This document shows, one piece after another, positions 34,117 to 43,935 of a stretch of 64,000 nt of DNA. A model generated the notes under the pieces. That model saw only the letters and a list, made by a program, of their open reading frames with translations, was not told where the DNA came from and made no database searches. The stretch covers positions 62,001 to 126,000 of the forward strand of contig NZ_JAFBFI010000001.1 of assembly GCF_016909175.1 (NCBI RefSeq), read 5' to 3'. Source of the DNA: Peribacillus deserti (GTDB lineage Bacteria > Bacillota > Bacilli > Bacillales > DSM-1321). Position 1 is the stretch's first letter. Every line of letters begins with the position of its first letter. Position numbers and translations under genes: made by a program.

Positions 34117-34649
34117 TGTTTGGTTAGTAGACTTTTTGCGGGGCACTCTTTTTTCATAGCAGGAAGTGTGAGCTCTGGATGAGTTTATGTAAGCCCTCAA
34201 ATTGATATACACTAGGAATTAGTAGTGGACAAAGATAAAATAGCAGCTTAATAGTATTTGGTTAGTGAAATAGCCAATTTACCTGTCGGAATAGCGCTTT
34301 TCTAAGAAAGAGGTGAGACCTGACAGGCCCGGAAACTTACTTTTGGAAGGAAAATTTATATTTAAGATCCCATGGCAGTTAATTAACTATAAGGATTAAA
34401 AATGCATTTCAAATACAGCCAAGCAAAACCACACAACCGCCTCAACTCTAAAAGTAAACAAAGTTAATATAATTCCAAACAACTAAAATAAACTCCCTGC
34501 TCAATGAATAAAATGTTAATAAAGAGCCAGTTTTAAGGCTGAACTGCACTCTTTTTAACGAATACAGTGCTTTTTTAAGCCGGTTATTAATAAACTAATT
34601 AGACCGGACAATCTGTTATTAAACTTCCAAAGAATGGTTCGGGGTATTA
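34117..34649. other. Intergenic stretch atp-nuo without a recognised gene
   Basis: No supportable coding frame. A CCTGTC/GACAGG hairpin (34282-34287 with 34322-34327) encloses a small CTTTTCT/AGAAAG hairpin. A terminator-like structure with AAAGAG/CTCTTT and CAGTT/AACTG helices and a T-run lies at 34521-34556, with no gene in front of it. Confidence 0.5.
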
Positions 34650-34678
34650 TCGACACTGAAATGTAACAGTGATATAAT
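34650..34678 (+). promoter_or_regulatory. Sigma-A promoter of the nuo operon
   Basis: TCGACA (34650-34655), 17-base spacer, consensus TATAAT (34673-34678), 60 bases before nuoA. Confidence 0.72.
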
Positions 34679-34738
34679 GAATACGTTTACATGAATAGTT
34701 TGAGAGTTCAAAATAATTAAAAATAACGGAGGGTTGGC

Positions 34739-35113
34739 ATGGATCTATTGAATAGTTATCAGAATAATTATCTGATAGTATTTGTGTTTCTGTGTCTGGG
34801 CATTCTGCTGCCGATCGTGGCACTTTTTCTAGGTAAATTGTTAAGGCCTCATAAACCAGAAGAGGCTAAGTATACCACGTATGAAAGCGGTATTGAGCCC
34901 TTTCATGATTCAAGGATTCAGTTCAATGTCCGCTATTATATCTTTGCCCTGATGTTTGTTATTTTTGATGTGGAAACCGTTTTTCTTTATCCGTGGGCAG
35001 TCGCTTACGATAAACTTGGCATTTTTGCGCTGATTGAAATGCTTATTTTTGTCATCATGCTTGCCATTGGTCTTATCTATGCTTGGAAAAAGAAGGTGTT
35101 AAGATGGATGTAA
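34739..35113 (+). CDS. nuoA: NADH-quinone oxidoreductase subunit A
   Basis: 124 residues, three membrane helices, with the conserved loop [20 protein letters not shown] and [12 protein letters not shown] of the family. First gene of the 11-gene complex I operon; overlaps nuoB by ten bases. ATAACGGAGGG site. Confidence 0.95.
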   Translation: MDLLNSYQNNYLIVFVFLCLGILLPIVALFLGKLLRPHKPEEAKYTTYESGIEPFHDSRIQFNVRYYIFALMFVIFDVETVFLYPWAVAYDKLGIFALIEMLIFVIMLAIGLIYAWKKKVLRWM

Positions 35114-35616
35114 AGTTAGAGGGATTCACAGAAGAAGAAATGGCAGAGCTCAGGAGGAATGTATTTCTAGCGACACTTGAGCAAATTAAAGCCTGGGCGA
35201 GAAGCAATTCTCTATGGCCAATGACATTTGGACTTGCCTGCTGCGCCATTGAAATGATGGGAGTTGGATCTTCTCATTATGATCTGGACCGATTCGGATC
35301 ATTCTTTCGTACTTCGCCAAGACAATCTGATGTGATGATTGTTTCAGGAACAGTGACGAAGAAAATGGCTCCAATCCTCCGCCGGTTATATGATCAGATG
35401 CCTGAACCAAAATGGGTCATTGCCATGGGTTCCTGTGCAACCGCTGGTGGGCCTTATGTGAAATCCTATTCGGTTGTAAAAGGTGTCGACCAAATCGTGC
35501 CTGTGGATGTATACATACCCGGCTGCCCGCCAAATCCCGCGGCCCTTATTTATGGCATCAATAAATTGAAAGAGAAAATTCGCTACGAGGCTAAAACCGG
35601 GAAGAAGGTGATTTAA
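35104..35616 (+). CDS. nuoB: NADH-quinone oxidoreductase subunit B
   Basis: Carries the terminal 4Fe-4S cluster N2 that reduces quinone. It has 170 residues with the ligands in [10 protein letters not shown] (tandem Cys), MGSCATAGG and [10 protein letters not shown] 35104 is used; the frame is open upstream to 35083 inside nuoA. The N-terminus is coupled to the nuoA stop. Confidence 0.96.
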   Translation: MDVKLEGFTEEEMAELRRNVFLATLEQIKAWARSNSLWPMTFGLACCAIEMMGVGSSHYDLDRFGSFFRTSPRQSDVMIVSGTVTKKMAPILRRLYDQMPEPKWVIAMGSCATAGGPYVKSYSVVKGVDQIVPVDVYIPGCPPNPAALIYGINKLKEKIRYEAKTGKKVI

Positions 35617-35618
35617 TC

Positions 35619-37019
35619 GTGAGCGATGAAAAGGACATAGAATTAGCCAAGAAAAAAGCCGCAGCGGCCGCCAAAGCCAAAGCTGCAGCCATGGCGAAAA
35701 TGAGAGCAAAAGAAATACAAAAAGCAGGCGGGACTGTGCCTGTAAATTCAATGGGCCAGGATCAAGAAGCAAATCAGCCTGAAGCAGAGCTTGAAGGTCA
35801 GGCAGGCCAATCTGATTTAGAGCTTGCCAAGAAAAAAGCCGCAGCGGCTGCTAAAGCTAAAGCTGCAGCCCTATCTATGAAAAAAGAAGCCGAAAAGGCT
35901 AACCCCATATCTTCAGAACAACAAGATGCAGAAAACTCCACACCAGGACCAGAAATCACCACAGCCGAAAAAGATTTAGAACTAGCGAAGAAAAAGGCAG
36001 CAGCAGCGGCGAAGGCAAAAGCGGAAGCGGCGGCCAAAGCAAAGGCGGCGGCACTTGCCAAAAAGCAGGGAGATGCTCCATCCGAAGAAGGAGACGAGAA
36101 AGCAAAAGCCATTGCGGCAGCGAAGGCGAAAGCGGCAGCGGCGGCCAAAGCAAAGGCAGCGGCACTCGCCAAAAAGCAGGGGGATGCTCCTTCCGACGAA
36201 GGAGACGAGAAAGCGAAAGCCATTGCGGCAGCGAAGGCGAAAGCGGCAGCGGCGGCCAAAGCAAAGGCAGCGGCACTCGCCAAAAAGCAGGGAGATGCTC
36301 CATCCGAAGAAGGAGACGAGAAAGCGAAAGCCATTGCGGCAGCGAAGGCGAAAGCCGCAACGGCGGCCAAAGCAAAGGCGGCGGCACTCGCCAAAAAGCA
36401 AGGAGATGCTCCATCCGAAGAAGGAGACGAGAAAGCGAAAGCCATTGCGGCAGCGAAGGCGAAAGCGGCAGCCGCCGCCAGGGTCCGTGCAGGAGGAAAA
36501 GCAGCCGTCAGCAGCGAGGCAGCTGAAGAGAAGAAGCCTTCTGTTAACCAGCCGCTTCTTGATTCATACATAGAAATCATCGAAAAAAATCTGGGCGCTG
36601 ATGTATTAGAAGATTCCTATATTAATAGTCTTTCTAAGGATGTACCTACAATTGTGGTAAAACCAGAGGCATATTATAAAACAGCCCAGTTTTTAAAATA
36701 TAATGAACGCTTAAGCTTTGATTACTTATCAGAGCTTCATGGAACGGATTATGAAACGCATATGGAAGTGTATGTTCATTTATTCTCCTATAAAAACCGC
36801 CATTCAGTGGCCCTTAAAGTCAAAATAGACCGCATGGAACCGGTTATAGAATCACTTGCTCCTTTATGGCAGGGGGCAAACTGGCCAGAGAGTGAAACTT
36901 ACGATCTTTTAGGAATTAAGTTCATTAACCATCCGGATTTAAAGAGAATTATGCTCGGCGAAAGCTGGGTAGGATATCCGCTGCGCAAAGATTATGAGCC
37001 TTATGATGTGGAGGTGTAG
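35619..37019 (+). CDS. nuoC: NADH-quinone oxidoreductase subunit C with a Lys/Ala-rich N-terminal extension
   Basis: 466 residues, about 300 more than a minimal NuoC. The C-terminal ~155 residues are the 30-kDa subunit domain (ETHMEVYVHLFSYKN, then PLWQGANWPESETYDLLGI and a final GYPLRKDYEP). The first ~310 are almost only Lys, Ala, Glu, Gln and Asp, arranged as AKAKAAAAAKAKAAALAKK-type helix repeats, including four tandem 37-residue units. They should form long charged helices or coiled coils on the cytoplasmic side. Similar extensions are known on NuoC of the B. cereus group. GTG 35619 follows AAGGTGA. The function of the extension is unknown. Confidence 0.93.
   Translation: MSDEKDIELAKKKAAAAAKAKAAAMAKMRAKEIQKAGGTVPVNSMGQDQEANQPEAELEGQAGQSDLELAKKKAAAAAKAKAAALSMKKEAEKANPISSEQQDAENSTPGPEITTAEKDLELAKKKAAAAAKAKAEAAAKAKAAALAKKQGDAPSEEGDEKAKAIAAAKAKAAAAAKAKAAALAKKQGDAPSDEGDEKAKAIAAAKAKAAAAAKAKAAALAKKQGDAPSEEGDEKAKAIAAAKAKAATAAKAKAAALAKKQGDAPSEEGDEKAKAIAAAKAKAAAAARVRAGGKAAVSSEAAEEKKPSVNQPLLDSYIEIIEKNLGADVLEDSYINSLSKDVPTIVVKPEAYYKTAQFLKYNERLSFDYLSELHGTDYETHMEVYVHLFSYKNRHSVALKVKIDRMEPVIESLAPLWQGANWPESETYDLLGIKFINHPDLKRIMLGESWVGYPLRKDYEPYDVEV
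36060..36503 (+). repeat. 111-bp tandem repeat inside nuoC
   Basis: Four in-frame units start (at the AAA of KKQGDAP) at 36060, 36171, 36282 and 36393, exactly 111 bp apart. Unit differences are few (SEEG versus SDEG, one Ala to Thr). High nucleotide identity makes unit-number change by recombination or slippage likely. Confidence 0.95.
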
Positions 37020-37022
37020 CCG

Positions 37023-38123
37023 ATGATTCGTACAGAAGAAATGCTTTTGAATGTCGGGCCTCAGCATCCCAGCACACACGGGGTTTTTCGGCTTGTTATT
37101 AAAATTGATGGAGAAGTCATAAAAGAGGCGACACCGGTTATCGGCTATCTGCACCGAGGCACGGAAAAGCTGGCCGAAGACCTGCAATACACTCAAATCA
37201 TTCCATATACGGACCGGATGGATTATCTGTCAGCAATGACTAACAATTATGTAATCTGCCATGCTGTCGAAACGATGATGAACATTCAGGTGCCGGAAAG
37301 GGCGGAATATTTAAGAGTTCTAGCCATGGAGCTTGGCCGGGTGGCCAGCCATCTGGTCTGGTGGGGAACGTATCTTTTAGATATAGGAGCAGTCAGTCCT
37401 TTCCTGTATGCCTTCCGTGAAAGAGAAATGATTATCAATCTATTAACGGAGCTGTCAGGAGCAAGGCTGACCTTTAACTATATGCGCGTTGGCGGTGTGA
37501 AGTGGGACGCTCCTGAGGGCTGGATTGAAAAGGTCAGGGAGTTTGTTCCATACATGAGGGAGCAGCTGAAAGGCTACCATCAGCTGGTTACTGGAAATGA
37601 AATATTTATGAAGCGGGTAAAAGGGGTTGGCACATATTCGAAAGAGGAAGCCATCAATTATTCGCTAAGCGGTGCAAACCTCCGCTGCACAGGCGTGAAA
37701 TGGGATCTTCGCAAAGATGAACCATACTCCATTTATGACCGCTTTGATTTTGATGTGCCGGTCCGTACGGAGGGAGATGCATGGGCCAGGTACGAATGCA
37801 GGATGCAGGAAATTGTCGAGTCGCTCAAAATTATAGAACAGGCTGCTGCACAGTTTCCGGCTGAAGGAGAAATTATGGCCAAGGTGCCGAAAATCATTAA
37901 AGCCCCAAAAGGAGAGGCGTATGTCCGGATTGAGTCGCCCCGTGGGGAAATTGGCTGCTATATCGCAAGTGACGGAAAGAAAGAGCCCTACCGTCTAAAA
38001 TTCCGGCGTCCGTCCTTTTATAACCTGCAAATACTTCCTAAGCTGTTAAAAGGCGAAAACATGGCCAACTTAATTACGATTCTGGGTGCCATTGATATTG
38101 TTCTTGGGGAGGTAGATGGATAA
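37023..38123 (+). CDS. nuoD: NADH-quinone oxidoreductase subunit D
   Basis: 49-kDa subunit that forms the quinone pocket with NuoB; 366 residues of the hydrogenase large-subunit fold. Motifs are NVGPQHPSTHGVFRL, GYLHRGTEKLAE, ELGRVASHL and the C-terminal IDIVLGEVDG. Overlaps nuoH by one base (TAATG). Confidence 0.96.
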   Translation: MIRTEEMLLNVGPQHPSTHGVFRLVIKIDGEVIKEATPVIGYLHRGTEKLAEDLQYTQIIPYTDRMDYLSAMTNNYVICHAVETMMNIQVPERAEYLRVLAMELGRVASHLVWWGTYLLDIGAVSPFLYAFREREMIINLLTELSGARLTFNYMRVGGVKWDAPEGWIEKVREFVPYMREQLKGYHQLVTGNEIFMKRVKGVGTYSKEEAINYSLSGANLRCTGVKWDLRKDEPYSIYDRFDFDVPVRTEGDAWARYECRMQEIVESLKIIEQAAAQFPAEGEIMAKVPKIIKAPKGEAYVRIESPRGEIGCYIASDGKKEPYRLKFRRPSFYNLQILPKLLKGENMANLITILGAIDIVLGEVDG

Positions 38124-39130
38124 TGGTTGAAGATCTGCTTGCATCGTCTCCTGGTCTCTTAAACTTCGGAATTTTTTTCTTACTGGCGACCGTATTGCTT
38201 TTAGTAATATTAGGTTTTGTTACATACGCCATTTTGGCAGAGCGCAAGGTAATGGGCTTCATGCAGCTGAGGCAGGGTCCGAATCAGGTTGGCGGCAGAT
38301 GGGGCCTCCTGCAGACGGTGGCGGATGTATTAAAGCTATTAATCAAAGAAGACACCATACCAAAGTCTGCTGACAGGCCGCTGTTTATCCTGGCCCCTGT
38401 TATCGCCTTTGCTCCTGCATTTATGGTTGTCGCCGTTATTCCATTTACAGATAAGCTGCAGTTTGCCGATATAGGAGTCGGCCTGCTGTATTATATCGCC
38501 ATATCAGGCATCTCTACAGTAGGAATCGTAACAGGAGGCTGGGCGTCAAACAATAAGTATGCGCTTCTAGGAGGCATGCGTGCCGCTGCCCAGATGATTT
38601 CTTATGAAATTCCCCTTGTTATGAGTGTGCTCGGTGTCATTCTGCTTGCAGGAAGCCTCAATTTAAATGATATTGTCGATGCCCAAAGCAGCGGCTGGTA
38701 TATTCTTAAGCAGCCGATCGGATTTATTATCTTCCTCGTTGCTTCTATAGCAGAGCTGAACCGGACACCCTTTGACCTTCCGGAGGCAGAATCAGAGCTT
38801 GTAGCCGGGTTTCACGTCGAGTACTCAGGATTTCGCTGGGCCTTTTTCATGCTTTCTGAATATGTCTATCTCTTTGCAATGGCCTCGCTGACTACGGTCT
38901 TATTTTTAGGAGGATGGGGTCCTCTGCCGTTCATGGATTTTATACCGGGCGCCGTCTGGTTTAGTTTGAAATTCAGCTTAATTGTATTCCTTCTCATCTG
39001 GGTCAGGGTAACTCTTCCGCGTTTGAGAGCCGATCAGCTGATGGAATTCGGCTGGAAGGTTCTGCTCCCAGTGGCATTGGCCAATATCTTCCTGACTGCG
39101 CTGCTAAAGGAATTATTTAATTTTATGTAA
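38123..39130 (+). CDS. nuoH: NADH-quinone oxidoreductase subunit H
   Basis: Membrane subunit linking the quinone site to the proton-pumping arm; 335 residues, about eight helices. ERKVMGFMQLRQGPNQVG, AELNRTPFDLPEAESELVAG and the C-terminal LRADQLMEFGWK are family signatures. An 80-base gap precedes nuoI. Confidence 0.96.
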   Translation: MVEDLLASSPGLLNFGIFFLLATVLLLVILGFVTYAILAERKVMGFMQLRQGPNQVGGRWGLLQTVADVLKLLIKEDTIPKSADRPLFILAPVIAFAPAFMVVAVIPFTDKLQFADIGVGLLYYIAISGISTVGIVTGGWASNNKYALLGGMRAAAQMISYEIPLVMSVLGVILLAGSLNLNDIVDAQSSGWYILKQPIGFIIFLVASIAELNRTPFDLPEAESELVAGFHVEYSGFRWAFFMLSEYVYLFAMASLTTVLFLGGWGPLPFMDFIPGAVWFSLKFSLIVFLLIWVRVTLPRLRADQLMEFGWKVLLPVALANIFLTALLKELFNFM

Positions 39131-39210
39131 AAATACCCAGGAAATAAAAAGGGTCGGCAATAGTATATAAAAGCAGGGCCGGTCCAGCTTCTAATGAAGG
39201 GGTGATCACT

Positions 39211-39630
39211 ATGATAGGCTTGGCAAAAGGTTTCTCATATACCCTGAAAAACCTAACCCGAAAAAAAGTTACCTATGACTATCCGAATGAGCCGCTGCCG
39301 CTGCCGGATCGTTTCCGAGGCATACAGAAATTTTATCCGGAAAAGTGTATTGTCTGCAATCAGTGCTCCAATATCTGCCCGACAGACTGCATTCAGCTGA
39401 CAGGAAAAAAACATCCGGACCCTTCAAAAAAAGGGAAAATCATTGACACATATGATATAAATTTTGAAATCTGCATTTTATGCGATCTATGTACAGAGGT
39501 ATGTCCGACAGAAGCCATTATTATGACAAATAACTTTGAACTGGCTGAATACAGCCGTGACCAGCTGTTTAAGAATCTAGAATGGCTGGATGAAAATGAC
39601 GAAAATAAACGGACGGTGAATAAACCATGA
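39211..39630 (+). CDS. nuoI: NADH-quinone oxidoreductase subunit I
   Basis: 139-residue ferredoxin-like subunit with two 4Fe-4S motifs: CIVCNQCSNICPTDC and CILCDLCTEVCPTEA. In an enzyme lacking NuoEFG this subunit is the probable entry point for electrons. ATG 39211 follows AAGGGGTGATC; the in-frame GTG 39202 lies inside that site. Confidence 0.96.
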   Translation: MIGLAKGFSYTLKNLTRKKVTYDYPNEPLPLPDRFRGIQKFYPEKCIVCNQCSNICPTDCIQLTGKKHPDPSKKGKIIDTYDINFEICILCDLCTEVCPTEAIIMTNNFELAEYSRDQLFKNLEWLDENDENKRTVNKP

Positions 39631-40151
39631 GTCTCTCAGGTGAAATGATTGCGTTTATCTTACTGTCCCTTGTCGCCATTATAGGTGGAATTTTATTAAT
39701 CAATCTTACTAGAGTGGTCCATATGGTGATTGCCCTGGTATTCACCTTTATCAGTGTGGCCGGACTGTATGTACTGCTTTCAGCTGAATTCCTGGCTGCC
39801 GTACAGATCCTCATCTATTCGGGAGCGATTACGATCATCATGCTCTTTGGAATCATGCTGACCAGACATAATGATACAAGTGAGAAAACGGCGGGCGTAT
39901 GGAGAAAATTACTGCTTATAGCTGGAATAGCCGGCTTCGGCCTTGCGTCGTATGCAGGAATATATAATCTGGACATTCCGGTACAGGAGACGAAGCTGCA
40001 TGAAGATAACACAAGGCAGATTGGGATGGCATTATATTCTGATCACATGATTCCTTTTGAATTGACATCGGTTCTTCTGCTCGCTGCCTTAATCGGAGCG
40101 ATCATCCTCGCGAAAAAGGATGATGAAAAGAAGGAGGGAGAAGAATCATGA
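39627..40151 (+). CDS. nuoJ: NADH-quinone oxidoreductase subunit J
   Basis: 174 residues, five membrane helices. [19 protein letters not shown] and [17 protein letters not shown] are the usual conserved segments. Four-base overlaps with nuoI and nuoK indicate coupled translation. Confidence 0.94.
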   Translation: MSLSGEMIAFILLSLVAIIGGILLINLTRVVHMVIALVFTFISVAGLYVLLSAEFLAAVQILIYSGAITIIMLFGIMLTRHNDTSEKTAGVWRKLLLIAGIAGFGLASYAGIYNLDIPVQETKLHEDNTRQIGMALYSDHMIPFELTSVLLLAALIGAIILAKKDDEKKEGEES

Positions 40152-40462
40152 ACTCTGTGCCTCTTTCAGCTTATTTAGTTCTTGCCCTCATTCTTTTTTG
40201 CATCGGATTGTATGGGGCTTTAACCAAAAGGAATGCAGTCATTGTTTTAATATCCATAGAGCTTATGCTGAATGCCGTGAATATTAATCTGGTTGCTTTC
40301 AGCAAGCTTGGGCCTGCTCCTTCTATTTCCGGCCAGATTTTTTCACTCTTTACCATAACGGTTGCAGCAGCAGAAGCTGCAGTAGGACTCGCTATTTTAA
40401 TGTCACTGTATAACCGCCGCAAGACGGTTAATGTAGATGAGATGGACCAGTTGAAACATTAA
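40148..40462 (+). CDS. nuoK: NADH-quinone oxidoreductase subunit K
   Basis: 104 residues, three membrane helices, with the conserved membrane Glu in [16 protein letters not shown] and the second in [12 protein letters not shown]. Mrp/antiporter-related pump subunit. A GAAAGCG/CGCTTTC hairpin (about 40494-40511) lies in the gap before nuoL. Confidence 0.95.
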   Translation: MNSVPLSAYLVLALILFCIGLYGALTKRNAVIVLISIELMLNAVNINLVAFSKLGPAPSISGQIFSLFTITVAAAEAAVGLAILMSLYNRRKTVNVDEMDQLKH

Positions 40463-40537
40463 GCTGGCACTATAAAGAATGTAATTCATTAAGAAAGCGG
40501 CATACGCTTTCGAATAATGAAATGGGGAATTTATGCC

Positions 40538-42406
40538 ATGATGGAGAATGCATGGATTATACCGCTTTTCCCGCTCATATCGTTCCTGCTGCTTCTTCTG
40601 CTCGGTAAAAGGCTGAAGGAATCCAGTGCATATATAGGAATCGCTTTTACACTTTTTTCTTTGCTATTTTCTTTACTGGTGTTATGGGAAAGATTTACGT
40701 CACCTACCTATAAGATCGGAACAGAATGGCTGAAGATAGGGGATTTAAGTATTACGGCGGGCATGGAAGTGAACCAGTTGAACGCGCTGATGCTGGTAAT
40801 TGTGTCACTGGTCAGTTTTCTTGTACATATGTATTCAAAGGGATATATGCAGGGAGAAGAGCGTTTTTCCGTCTTTTATGCTTATTTAGGATTATTCACG
40901 TTTGCTATGCTGGGTCTGGTGCTGTCGCCAAACCTTTTACAGCTCTACGTATTCTGGGAGTTGGTAGGCCTCGGATCCTTCCTGTTGATCGGTTTTTATT
41001 TTTATAAAGAAGAAGCCAAACAGGCAGCTAAAAAAGCGTTTATTATGACCAGGATCGGCGATGTTGGTTTGTTTATTGGCATGATCCTGCTGTTTTGGGA
41101 AACGGGAAGCTTTGAATATGATGCGATTTTTAAAGCAGCAGCAGAAGGAAGCATAAGCGAAGGCATGATTACCTTAACGGCGATATTCATTTTCATTGGT
41201 GCCATGGGTAAATCTGGGCAGTTTCCGCTTCATACATGGCTTCCGGATGCCATGGAAGGGCCTACGCCTGTATCCGCATTAATCCATGCGGCAACGATGG
41301 TAGCAGCTGGCGTGTATCTAGTAGCAGCCATGTTTCCATTATTCTCTGAAAGCAGCACCGCATTGCTCATAGTAGCGGCAACAGGAGCGTTTACGGCCAT
41401 TTTTGCAGCAAGCATCGGCCTTGTCCAGACCGATATCAAAAGGGTGCTGGCTTATTCCACGGTCAGCCAGCTTGGATACATGATGCTAGCACTCGGTACG
41501 GCAGGATATGTGGCCGGAGTGTTTCATTTAATGACTCATGCCTTTTTCAAAGCACTTCTTTTCCTGGCAGCAGGAAGTGTGATACATGCCGTGCATACAC
41601 AGAACATCGAGGAAATGGGAGGCTTGTGGAAGAAGCTCAAGATAACGGGCCCATTATTTTTAATTGGCACACTGGCTATATCAGGGGTTCCTCTCTTTTC
41701 GGGATTCTTCAGCAAGGATGAAATTCTTGTGTCAGCTTGGAATCACGGGAATTATATTTTATTCTTTTTGGCGCTGATCGCCGCTTTCTTTACTGCCTTT
41801 TACATGTTCCGATTATTTTTTCTTGTATTTACCGGTAACCAGAAAAAAGAAGCACAGAATGTTCATGAGTCACCCGCCTCAATGACAATCCCCATGCTGA
41901 TCCTGGGTTTTTTAGCGGTTGTCAGCGGATATGTGAACACACCGTGGTTCGGAACCTTCCTTGGAGATTGGCTCACAAAAGGAAATCATTATCTCGAGCA
42001 TGGCCACGAAGACAGTCCAGTCTGGATTATGCTTGCTGCCACCCTTGTTTCACTGGCGGGAATTACACTGGCATACATGATATACAGCAAGCGTTCGATT
42101 TCAAGAGACTGGCTCGGCGGTGAAGGAAGCATGATGTACAATATTCTTTATAACAAGTATTACGCAGATGAATTTTATAACCTTTCTATTGTAAGACTGA
42201 CTGGAATCATAAGTGTGTTTTTCAGCTATATCGATAGATTCATTGTAGAAGGGCTCGTAAACGGTGTAACAGGAACCGTTCAAAAGCTGGGCAAAATTGG
42301 CTCACGTATGCAGACAGGCCAGGTTCAGCAATATGGAACGATTGCGTTTTTTGGGCTTGCTGTTTTACTCATTATATTTGCGCTCACAGGGGGGATCTTT
42401 GAATGA
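40538..42406 (+). CDS. nuoL: NADH-quinone oxidoreductase subunit L
   Basis: Distal antiporter-like proton pump, about 622 residues with some 15-16 helices. FWELVGLGSFLLIGFY holds the first key Glu, HTWLPDAMEGPTPVSALIHAATMV the central Lys/His region. ATG 40538 follows AATGGGGAA with nine-base spacing; the earlier ATG 40517 has no ribosome site. The C-terminal lateral helix region (about 500 on) is present. Confidence 0.95.
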   Translation: MMENAWIIPLFPLISFLLLLLLGKRLKESSAYIGIAFTLFSLLFSLLVLWERFTSPTYKIGTEWLKIGDLSITAGMEVNQLNALMLVIVSLVSFLVHMYSKGYMQGEERFSVFYAYLGLFTFAMLGLVLSPNLLQLYVFWELVGLGSFLLIGFYFYKEEAKQAAKKAFIMTRIGDVGLFIGMILLFWETGSFEYDAIFKAAAEGSISEGMITLTAIFIFIGAMGKSGQFPLHTWLPDAMEGPTPVSALIHAATMVAAGVYLVAAMFPLFSESSTALLIVAATGAFTAIFAASIGLVQTDIKRVLAYSTVSQLGYMMLALGTAGYVAGVFHLMTHAFFKALLFLAAGSVIHAVHTQNIEEMGGLWKKLKITGPLFLIGTLAISGVPLFSGFFSKDEILVSAWNHGNYILFFLALIAAFFTAFYMFRLFFLVFTGNQKKEAQNVHESPASMTIPMLILGFLAVVSGYVNTPWFGTFLGDWLTKGNHYLEHGHEDSPVWIMLAATLVSLAGITLAYMIYSKRSISRDWLGGEGSMMYNILYNKYYADEFYNLSIVRLTGIISVFFSYIDRFIVEGLVNGVTGTVQKLGKIGSRMQTGQVQQYGTIAFFGLAVLLIIFALTGGIFE

Positions 42407-43935
42407 ATGAAATCTTGCTTTCAGTCTTAGTATTCTCCCCGCTGATCGGCATCCTGGCGTTATGTTTTATTTCCAAGAACCAGGAAAAGGCCATTAAATG
42501 GGCAGGTATTCTGGCAACAGTCCCAGCACTGGCGCTGTCACTTTTCCTTTACAGCTATTATTTAGGCGGGAACAATTTATCCGCGTTTTCAGAAAAAGTA
42601 CGCTGGATCCAATTTGGCAGCATTGCCAATGCGGATTCGAAATTATTTGCCGTAGATTATGAGCTGGCGCTGGATGGATTTGCCCTGCTTATGGTGTTAT
42701 TGACAGCCGTTCTTTCCACTTTGTCCGCGATCGCCTCCATTTCTATTAAGAAAGAATGGAAAGGGTATTTTATGCTATTCCTTCTGCTTGAGACAGGGAT
42801 GCTCGGGGTTTTTATGGCACAAAATATGGTGTTATTTTTCATATTCTTTGAGATTACCTTAATCCCGGCCTTTTTCCTGATAGGAAAATGGGGATATATT
42901 GAAAAAGAGAAGGCGGCCTTCAGCTTTTTAATTTACAATGGATTCGGTTCAGCCGTTTTACTAATTGTAATTATGGTACTTTTCGCAAGGGCAGGGACCT
43001 CGAATATTGAGGCGTTGAGATACATTATAAATGTCGGAGGAGTACCGCTCGTTTCCCCAATCACTGAAGGGATGAAATATGGGCTGTTAATAGCGCTGCT
43101 GATTGCTTTCGGTGTGAAGCTCCCAATTTTTCCGCTGCATACCTGGATGCTAAGAGTCCACGTACAGGCGCCTCCGCCTATTGTTATGCTGCATGCGGGA
43201 GTGCTCCTGAAAATCGGCGCCTTCGGGTTAATCCGCTTTGGACTCGGAATTTTTCCGGAACAATTTAAAGATTTATCAGTCATTATTGCGGTACTGGGTG
43301 TTATTAATCTCCTATATGGTGCATTTCTGGCATTCATTCAAAAAGAGTTCAAAATGGTGCTTGCCTACTCATCGATTTCCCATATGGGGATTGTGTTAAT
43401 AGGGCTAGGAGCGCTGAATGAGTCCGGAATTCAGGGAGCTATTTTCCAGGTTGTATCTCACGGATTAATTGCGGCTCTGCTATTCTTTCTCGTGGGAGTG
43501 ATCTATGAAAGAGTACAAACCACATCATTATCTAATCTTGGCGGGCTTTCCAAAGCGATGCCGCTCACTTCTGGTTTCCTCTTGGCAGGAGCAATGGCAT
43601 CCCTGGGACTGCCAGGCATGTCAGGCTTCATCAGCGAATTTATGGCTTTTCTGGGACTGTTTAAAACGGACCCGCTGCTCGCTGGCATCGGTGCCCTCGG
43701 GATCATCATAACGGCTGTCTATTTATTAAGGGCCGTGATGGGAATAACGTTTGGAAAGCAGGGTGTATCTGTTAGAACCAAAGCTATGAGGGATTTGAAT
43801 AGTGTTGAAATGGTGCCAGTGCTTGTACTGCTTGCATTTATAGTCATAATTGGCATTTACCCATCCATCTTAAGCAATCCATTAGAAGATACGATTCAAT
43901 TAATCATGACTGGGCTAGGGGGGCAGGCAGGATGA
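42403..43935 (+). CDS. nuoM: NADH-quinone oxidoreductase subunit M
   Basis: Second antiporter-like pump, 510 residues, about 14 helices, with IFFEITLIPAFFLIGKWG and LPIFPLHTWMLRVHVQAPPP. Residue 250 region reads MLRVHVQAPPP where many homologues have LPDAHVEAP, so the usual Asp and Glu of that loop are replaced. Overlaps both neighbours by four bases. Confidence 0.95.
   Translation: MNEILLSVLVFSPLIGILALCFISKNQEKAIKWAGILATVPALALSLFLYSYYLGGNNLSAFSEKVRWIQFGSIANADSKLFAVDYELALDGFALLMVLLTAVLSTLSAIASISIKKEWKGYFMLFLLLETGMLGVFMAQNMVLFFIFFEITLIPAFFLIGKWGYIEKEKAAFSFLIYNGFGSAVLLIVIMVLFARAGTSNIEALRYIINVGGVPLVSPITEGMKYGLLIALLIAFGVKLPIFPLHTWMLRVHVQAPPPIVMLHAGVLLKIGAFGLIRFGLGIFPEQFKDLSVIIAVLGVINLLYGAFLAFIQKEFKMVLAYSSISHMGIVLIGLGALNESGIQGAIFQVVSHGLIAALLFFLVGVIYERVQTTSLSNLGGLSKAMPLTSGFLLAGAMASLGLPGMSGFISEFMAFLGLFKTDPLLAGIGALGIIITAVYLLRAVMGITFGKQGVSVRTKAMRDLNSVEMVPVLVLLAFIVIIGIYPSILSNPLEDTIQLIMTGLGGQAG

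Noticed and set aside
35798-36580. Long open frames on both strands in the nuoC repeat (up to 260 codons)
   Set aside because: They are shadows of the Lys/Ala-rich repeat: an AAR/GCN-rich repeat stays open in several frames. None has a ribosome site, and the nuoC frame continues into a recognised domain.
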